Shown in pieces: positions 57,884-64,000 of a DNA stretch of 64,000 bases. A model generated the notes under the pieces. It searched no databases. It worked only from the letters and a program-made list of their open reading frames with translations, and was not told the DNA's origin. The stretch covers positions 45,838,772 to 45,902,771 of the forward strand of contig CM055314.2 in NCBI GenBank assembly GCA_029255685.2. Direction: 5' to 3'. The position numbers were made by a program, and so were the translations under genes. The DNA is from Silene conica. Its lineage: Eukaryota; Streptophyta; Magnoliopsida; Caryophyllales; Caryophyllaceae. The stretch's first letter is position 1. The number at the start of each line of letters is the position of its first letter.

Positions 57884-60325
57884 TGATGATGTTGAAAATT
57901 AAACTACAATATAATTGAAGGAATTAAAACAACGTCATTTTTCAAGACCCGTAAATAATTTTAAACAAGTTTAGTATATTTACTTAATGATCTCTTACCC
58001 AATTAAGTAAACAATCCCGAGACCCAAACCCATACTAATTCGGGCACGGTATAGCCGATTCATCCCTAATTGGTATAATTTGGTGGATTAACCTCTTAAT
58101 CGGTTCTACTTTAGAACTCTCGGTCGACAATTTTTCTTAAAATCGTCTTTAGCCCGAACTTATTGCAACTACGGTTACGAATACTTTCGTTGAGATCAAC
58201 CAAATTTCAAGGTGTAATCTTATTACCCCACTTACCCAACGTGACAATTTTAGTACCCCGGTATAGCCGAGCCTACGTTCTTGTGAAGAAGGGATTCATG
58301 GGTCCATACTTTTTGGTAAGGCTAAGTCTCAATATTTATATGCAAGAGATCTAGTCAAATTATTATCTATCTCCGTTTAAGTGAACTAAGTCGGTGAATT
58401 ATCGATAAAATAATGACTAGGTCGACTAAATCGAAAAATGCATGAGACGATATATGACGATTTGGCTATGCATGCAAACATATAAAGCAAAATAAAAGCA
58501 TAAAAAAAATAAACCCTAGTATGGCCTTTCCTAGAAAAGAAATAATAAAAGTACAAATTCGGAAACCAACTCCGTCCTTTGGTCCTTTGAACTTCACGAG
58601 GAACGCACTTCGAGGTAAACACCGTCTTTGTCGGAACTCCTTTCCGAATGCCACCGTCTTCAAGGATCTCCGGAATTTAAAATAATTACAACTTTTCTAG
58701 TCTACTTTATACATTATAAAATAGAAATAAATTACAATTGGGTGATACGAGATCACAAAATTACAACCGAATCGGTAACCCCTTACATTACGGGAAATAC
58801 CGATTTAAAAACTAAGGTCATACTAAGTAAATTACATAATTCCCAAAATTACGTAAATAAAATCATGACATTCATAATTAAAATATGCAATGCTTATGAA
58901 TATATGAACTATCATGCAAATCCTAAGCCAAATCGTCCTATTTAAATATCAATAATATAAATAGTTATCGTATACCTCGGTTTATGGAATTGCGTGTTTT
59001 AACGTTTAACAACACTATGCATAATGTGAATCGGAATTCACTCTTAAGTTAATCATCCCAACTCTATTAGGTTTCAAAATTTAGTCTTACTCAAACTTTG
59101 AACATGACTTAACTTAATATATTTTAATATTGTTCGGTATTTAACTCGGTTTTGCGGGAAAATAATATAAAAATCGAAAAGAGTCATAAAAATTTCGAAA
59201 ATTTCAAAATTCAAATTTTGAAAAATCTGGAATGTTCTTAAAATTTTAGAATTTTAAAAATATTAATATTTATACGGTTTTAACATTTATTTCGAAAATA
59301 AGACGTAAAACGAGCATTTTAAGTCGGAAAATTCAATAATTAGTTCCATAAATGCAAATAAAATACTAATAATATTTTTACACTTTCCAAAACACTTTAA
59401 GAACATAAAATGGACAGAAAAATAAATGGCACACTGCCCAATAGCCGAAATTTTTAAATACATGACTCATATTATTCAATTTTAAATGCAACTCTTTAAC
59501 AAATTAAAATTAAATCAAAACAGAAACTTTTGGCTCCCAAGAATAATTTAGTGATGAACATATCATAAATGACTATTATGGGTTAAAGTTTCCGGCCATT
59601 TTAACAACTATTGCAAATTTTAACGATTTTCGTCATATATCGTACGATTTTAACCTTTAAAATTATTTCTCAAGCATAAAATAAGATAAAAATCTCGGAA
59701 ATTTTATACATGCTGGAAATAATATATATGACATCGTGTTAAATTTTTATGGCCAAATTCCAACTTAAACTATTAAAGTCGAAATAATGTCACTAATTAC
59801 CCGATTTTTACATTAAAAATCTATAATAATGCAATATATGAGATAAATTTCTGGAAAATTTAGCATACGTTTCAAATATTGCATGTGACATACTCATAAA
59901 TTTTTATAGTCAAATTCCAAATATAACTATACAAACCCATTTGTATTCATCTTATTATATTTTAAAAATTAAAATTCATATCACATGTTTTATAAGTCCA
60001 TAATTTACGAAAATTCATATTCATAACATAGGATATACATGTCAAAACATACTGAAAAATCTCGGCCAAAAGATGATTTTTACAATTTTTCCCAAAATAA
60101 ACGATTTTTAACCATTAAAACTTAATAAAACCGAGATTTAATATACCAATAACCAATATTAATGCAAAATATATTCCAAATATTCTAAAACATTTTAGAA
60201 AAAAGTAGGTATTCATGCTTAAATAATTTCGGCCATATCTTATATCAAACGAAATTCCAAATTTTATTTTGTTATCTTAATAACTCCGTAAAAACGTAAA
60301 CGGAAAGCATGCAAACAACCTAGTT
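57884..60325 (-). other. Untranslated leader of element C
   Basis: 2.4 kb, colinear with the leader of A. The conserved block with CCCATGAATCCCTTCTTC on the minus strand lies at 58285-58302. It includes the ~450 bp that B has lost. No credible frame. Confidence 0.75.
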
Positions 60326-60337
60326 GCTCTGATACCA
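60326..60337 (-). other. Primer binding site of element C
   Basis: Minus strand TGGTATCAGAGC, two bases from the LTR end; initiator-Met tRNA complement. Confidence 0.95.
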
Positions 60338-60646
60338 ATTGATTGGATTTAGTTATCTCATAAACTAATTATTTTAGTCATACTAAACAAAAACTTAATT
60401 AACATTTTAATTAACTTGTTTTAGATCTTATGCATGCTTAAACTTATGCGGAAATAGGAGAAATTCGAACCCTTACACACGGTCCAAATATTTATGCTAG
60501 GATGATCCTCCATGTATTCAACAAGAACACCTCCTTTGTGATGCACCAAGACACCCTTTGATTGAAACCGAAACTTGAGTATGCTAGTACCAAAACCTGT
60601 TTTTCCTTAAACAAATTCTAATCTTTATTTAGAATTGAAACTAATA

Positions 60647-61351
60647 TTTTTTTTTTGTTATAAGGTAAGTATATATATCAACAAAAGAGATCAATTACAA
60701 GCGTGCATCAGACTAGCAAGGTACATATTATCTCTACCATTGAGCGTGCCTTTGTGAAGGCCCTCATAATACATATTCATTTCCTTTCTAATTAACTGAC
60801 AAACTCTCTCTGGTCTTAACAACTGATTCTCAATCCTGCCCTTGTTTCTCTGATTCCATATATGATAAATGACTGCATTCAGCAGTCCATTCAGCACAGC
60901 ACGTTTCATCTTAGTCCCCTTGATTTTCAGTCTCCAGTTGGTATTCAAATTCTTGTCCAATTTGTGGTGAGTCCATTCCTCCATTCTCTGCAGAATCTGC
61001 GTACTGTAAGCACAGTTACAAAACAAGTGAGTCATTGTTTCAGTCTGTTGTCCACATGTACAACATAAATCATCAGTGCACAGATGAAGCTTGTGCAGTT
61101 TTTCTTTTGTGTTCATAGCATTATGCTGGTATAACCAGGCCACAATTCTATGTTTTGGAAGTGTCCATCTATTCCAGACCAATCTTGCCCATGCTACTTC
61201 AGTCCCTTTTTCCCTTAACCACTGATATCCTTTAGATACTGAGTAATCATTTTGGTTTCCAATGCTCCAAGCATCACTCAATAAACCAGTCTGCAAAGTG
61301 TCTTTAGTCTTGCATATTTTCCTCCAACTCCAACTCGTGTCACTCTTAGGA
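60647..61351 (-). mobile_element. 5'-truncated LINE insertion
   Basis: About 705 bp on the minus strand inside the 5' LTR of C. The 3' end has a short A tail (10 T at 60647-60656 on +). It contains only the end of ORF2. Against the undamaged LTR of C, about 9-10 bp of target are missing and no target duplication is visible. Confidence 0.85.
60691..61350 (-). pseudogene. LINE ORF2 C-terminus with zf-RVT domain
   Basis: The frame is open from the truncation point (SDTSWSWRKICK, then TGLLSDAWSIGN) to a stop at 60691; the first in-frame Met is at 61296, but the fragment has no native start. It shows the reverse-transcriptase zinc-binding region of plant non-LTR retrotransposons: ARLVWNRW, LPKHRIVAWL, then C-X2-C and H/C residues in DLCCTCGQQTETMTHLFCNC. 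The endonuclease and RT domains are absent, so it is non-functional. About 220 residues remain of a protein normally above 1000. Confidence 0.88.
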
Positions 61352-62276
61352 CTATTATTAGTATTATTGTTATCTCACAATAATAATATTAGAGGATTTG
61401 ATGTTATTATTTTCTCACACTAGAAAAATTTCCAAGAGATTAGAATAAATGATAATGTGTGAACTACTTCACATTTGATGGTAGTACCTTGGTTTAGGCG
61501 TGAGACCCAAGAGGGAACATTTTGTCTTTCCTATGTACATAGGTGGGTGTAGGTGCAATTCACAAGGTACCCTTTTAAAGATTGTGTTTTTATGTTCTTA
61601 AAACACAAAACACACCTTAATTACTCTTTCCCAAAACCGGTACCATCATACATAAAATGGACCTCATTTTATAAATTTGTCAATTTTACAATTGTATGTT
61701 ATGTGACATACAATATGTCACAATGTTATAAAATACAATTGTTTTAATTTAAAACATACATATTTATCAAATAAATATTATTTATAAATTAATAAATCAC
61801 ATTTATCAAGTTGACAAGTAATTCGTAATTACGAATATATAAAATGGTCATTCATAATAATCGTCAACACGATCTACAACTTTTGTAATAATTATAACCC
61901 AATTCATTCTAATTACGATATTATATTATATCGTTCATTGTTTAATAATTGACACGTTTCAATTATAAACATAAATCTTACAATAAGATTTAACCTCTGA
62001 TTTCTCGATATACGAGTTTAAGGAATATGATCAAATCGTATCAATATACATTTGATCACTTTATCAATTAAGGGAATTGTCCTATAGGTGTGACCTAATG
62101 GGATCAACTGACCACCACCGTCATACGACAGTAATGTCAAACTCTAGCTAGCCAATCATTACCGATTAATGTTGGTCAGTTGACTAATATATTTCGTATC
62201 ATCCCTTGCGCATTCTCGTCATGAGATTTAATTACGTGATCGCACTATTGTTGAGGACACATTTCCCAACAAGAAC

Positions 62277-64000
62277 CACATATAAAATTATATCAACTAA
62301 TTCTCCACAGCCCAAACCCAAATCCTCTAAACCCGCATTTTACGTTTTTCATTTCCCTCTTTTCTTACCCGTCTCTTCAAACTTCACAATTCATTTTTTA
62401 CCTCTTTGTTCGAACGTCAATCTGGCAAGGCCGCAAAGCTATGAATATCCTTTCCTCTGTTTGATCACATTCCAAGCTTTGTGAATTCATCTTCGTCATG
62501 CTTATTCATGAATCGAAATTGTGGATTCGACGAGGTAAAAACTTGAATTAATTTTAATTTTAGTGAAATTAGGGTTTATATTTTAATTACCTTTTAATTT
62601 TGTAATTCATCAATCAATTAGTCGAATTAGGGTTTATATTCATCAATTTAATTTGTATATCTTTTTCGTTGACGATATTTTGCTGTTATATTCATCAATT
62701 TATTGACGATAATTCATCGTCGTCCTCTTATGGTTGTCGAGTTCTTGTTTTATGACTGAATTCTGGTGTTATATCGTATCCTGAACTTAAAACTGGCTAA
62801 TTTGAAGATAATTTTGTTAGTTTGACTGTCTATTTTTGAGCATCAACTAGCCTCTAATGCGAATTTAGGGGGAAAGACGGCCTCTTCAGCTCCCGCACTT
62901 TGTTTTAGGCAGGAAATGTTTACGAATGGGTGGATACAGATGGCGTAGATGTAATGTTGAGTCCCTTATCGAGTTGTAGAATTTTAGTCTTCCTTTTCTT
63001 ATGTCTGTTATTTTCTCTTTTTATCGACTCTAGATGTGGAAATGGGGGAATGGTGAATATTACAGAGTTCTTCCTCCTCATGCTTTGTGATAATTATTGT
63101 ATCATTTACTTTTGTTCTAACATATTTGACGGATACTTGAGGTATTCAGCATTGATATTTGACCATTAGCTTGGCAAATACTTATCTTCTTGTAAATTTA
63201 TTGTGCTCTTTTCTTTTGCCAAACTGTTGGGGTTTTAGTTCTCTCTATTATGTATTGGAAAGTAGAATGGTTTAGCGTCAGTTGAGAAATAATTATTCCG
63301 TATGACCTTATTATCTGCTTATGTTAACCCTCTTAGGCTCTTACGGTTTAAGGTCAAAATCAAAAGTGTGAGACTCACATTAAGAGTTTCTATGTCTACG
63401 GGCTTGATGATAATCTGTCATGTTTTGGTTTGTCTATTATATGTTTGACTTAATGCCATTAAGTTATGCATCAGAGATGTAGAAAATGTTTGTTCTTGAT
63501 TTATGTGTCAAGGAGGGTGTAGTCTCATGCATGTACAAGGTTGTTTAATGTACGTATGTCACTTATTCATGCATCTACAATGCTACTTCATTCACTAATA
63601 AGGCTGGCTATTGCACCCAAAACTCTTGTCATTCAAGTTACATAATTTTGGATCATTTTAGAGTCTTGGGCTATGCTTATCGAGTCGGGTTAATCATATT
63701 TAGGAGGAAAATTAATAATTTAATATATGTATTGCTTAATTTAGCCATTTAATTGTTTTGACACAAGACTCGAAGTTTACATATTTTATGCACATACAAT
63801 GTCATTTTATACACATATAATTCCTTTTCATGCACGTATAAGGAAAGTATTAAGGAACTTGAGAAATGTGATTAATTGACGTAGGCTGATAGTAGTTTAC
63901 GCTCATGTCTAAGTGCATATTTTAATGCAGATAGAAATGCACGTACGTGCAATGTTTCTTATTGCAAGACATTATTTAGAATTCAAGGTGTTGTTTGTTA
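62277..64000. other. Non-repetitive flank, no gene recognised
   Basis: The first ~250 bp continue the pre-insertion sequence of C's target (AGAACCACATATAAAATTAT). Then AT-rich DNA with two AATTAGGGTTTATATT stretches (about 62567 and 62624), resembling plant 5' untranslated/intron sequence, and no frame with recognisable content. From about 63520 on, words of the type ATGCAnnTACAA recur (63528, 63570, 63788, 63830, 63940). I cannot assign a function. Confidence 0.4.

Larger units (their letters stand above)
53317..62271 (-). mobile_element. Gag-only copia-type element C
   Basis: Target duplication AGAAC (53312-53316 and 62272-62276). Complete LTRs, primer binding site, polypurine tract and intact gag; no pol. 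The 8955 bp include a LINE fragment of about 705 bp in the 5' LTR. The LTRs differ at 15 or more positions plus small indels, so it is older than B and D by this measure. It is the most complete gag-only copy in the window. Confidence 0.92.
60340..62271 (-). repeat. 5' LTR of element C, split by a LINE
   Basis: Begins TGATTGGATTTAG and ends CATTTCCCAACA. The LTR sequence is interrupted at about 60647-61351. A 13-bp deletion relative to the 3' LTR is seen near 61505. Confidence 0.9.

Noticed and set aside
62206-63169. Short plus-strand frames in the right flank as genes
   Set aside because: One begins inside the C LTR, and the other has no recognisable content or splice context that I could support.

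Overview
This is repeat-dominated plant nuclear DNA with no intact host gene that I can support. The evidence for a plant is: plant-type Ty1/copia and Ty3/gypsy-like retrotransposons, primer binding sites matching the 3' end of initiator-Met tRNA (TGGTATCAGAGC), a plant-type LINE fragment, and a degraded piece of GDP-mannose 4,6-dehydratase. The AT-rich non-satellite DNA and element types suit a eudicot; I cannot name the species. About 93 % of the window (roughly 59.8 of 64 kb) is mobile element or satellite.

Layout. 1-9152: tandem non-autonomous large LTR element (LARD-like): tail of one internal region, 2610-bp LTR, 3.7-kb non-coding internal region, second 2610-bp LTR. 9153-13317 and 30336-41237: one array of a GC-rich 32-bp satellite, about 15 kb in total, split by a 17-kb nested retrotransposon block. 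That block (13318-30335) holds an inverted truncated LTR (E), a gag-only copia-type element on the + strand (A), and a second gag-only element on the - strand (B) inserted in A's 3' LTR with target duplication GAATG. The right part of the satellite has a higher-order repeat of 2264 bp. 41238-41540: GDP-mannose dehydratase pseudogene cut by the satellite edge. 42642-43583: solo copia LTR (target duplication CCAAC). 43944-52584: complete autonomous Ty1/copia element D on the - strand, with an uninterrupted 1343-residue Gag-Pol frame, two 1000-bp LTRs and target duplication AATCT. 53317-62271: third gag-only element C on the - strand (target duplication AGAAC), whose 5' LTR carries a truncated LINE. 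62277-64000: non-repetitive flank without a recognisable gene.

How the parts relate. A, B and C encode only a Gag protein of about 310-323 residues with a CCHC knuckle and have no protease, integrase, reverse transcriptase or RNase H. They share with autonomous element D the primer binding site, an identical 15-nt polypurine/LTR junction (GGACAAGTGGGAGAT), a leader block at the same distance upstream of gag, a related Gag, and a conserved region before the 3' LTR. The simplest reading is a family of gag-only dependants mobilised by a D-like partner, with master and dependants in one window. LTR differences that I counted by eye (A about 14, B about 7, C about 15 or more, D about 5, LARD 2) agree with the nesting order. 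The functional reading is inference; the shared sequence is visible directly.
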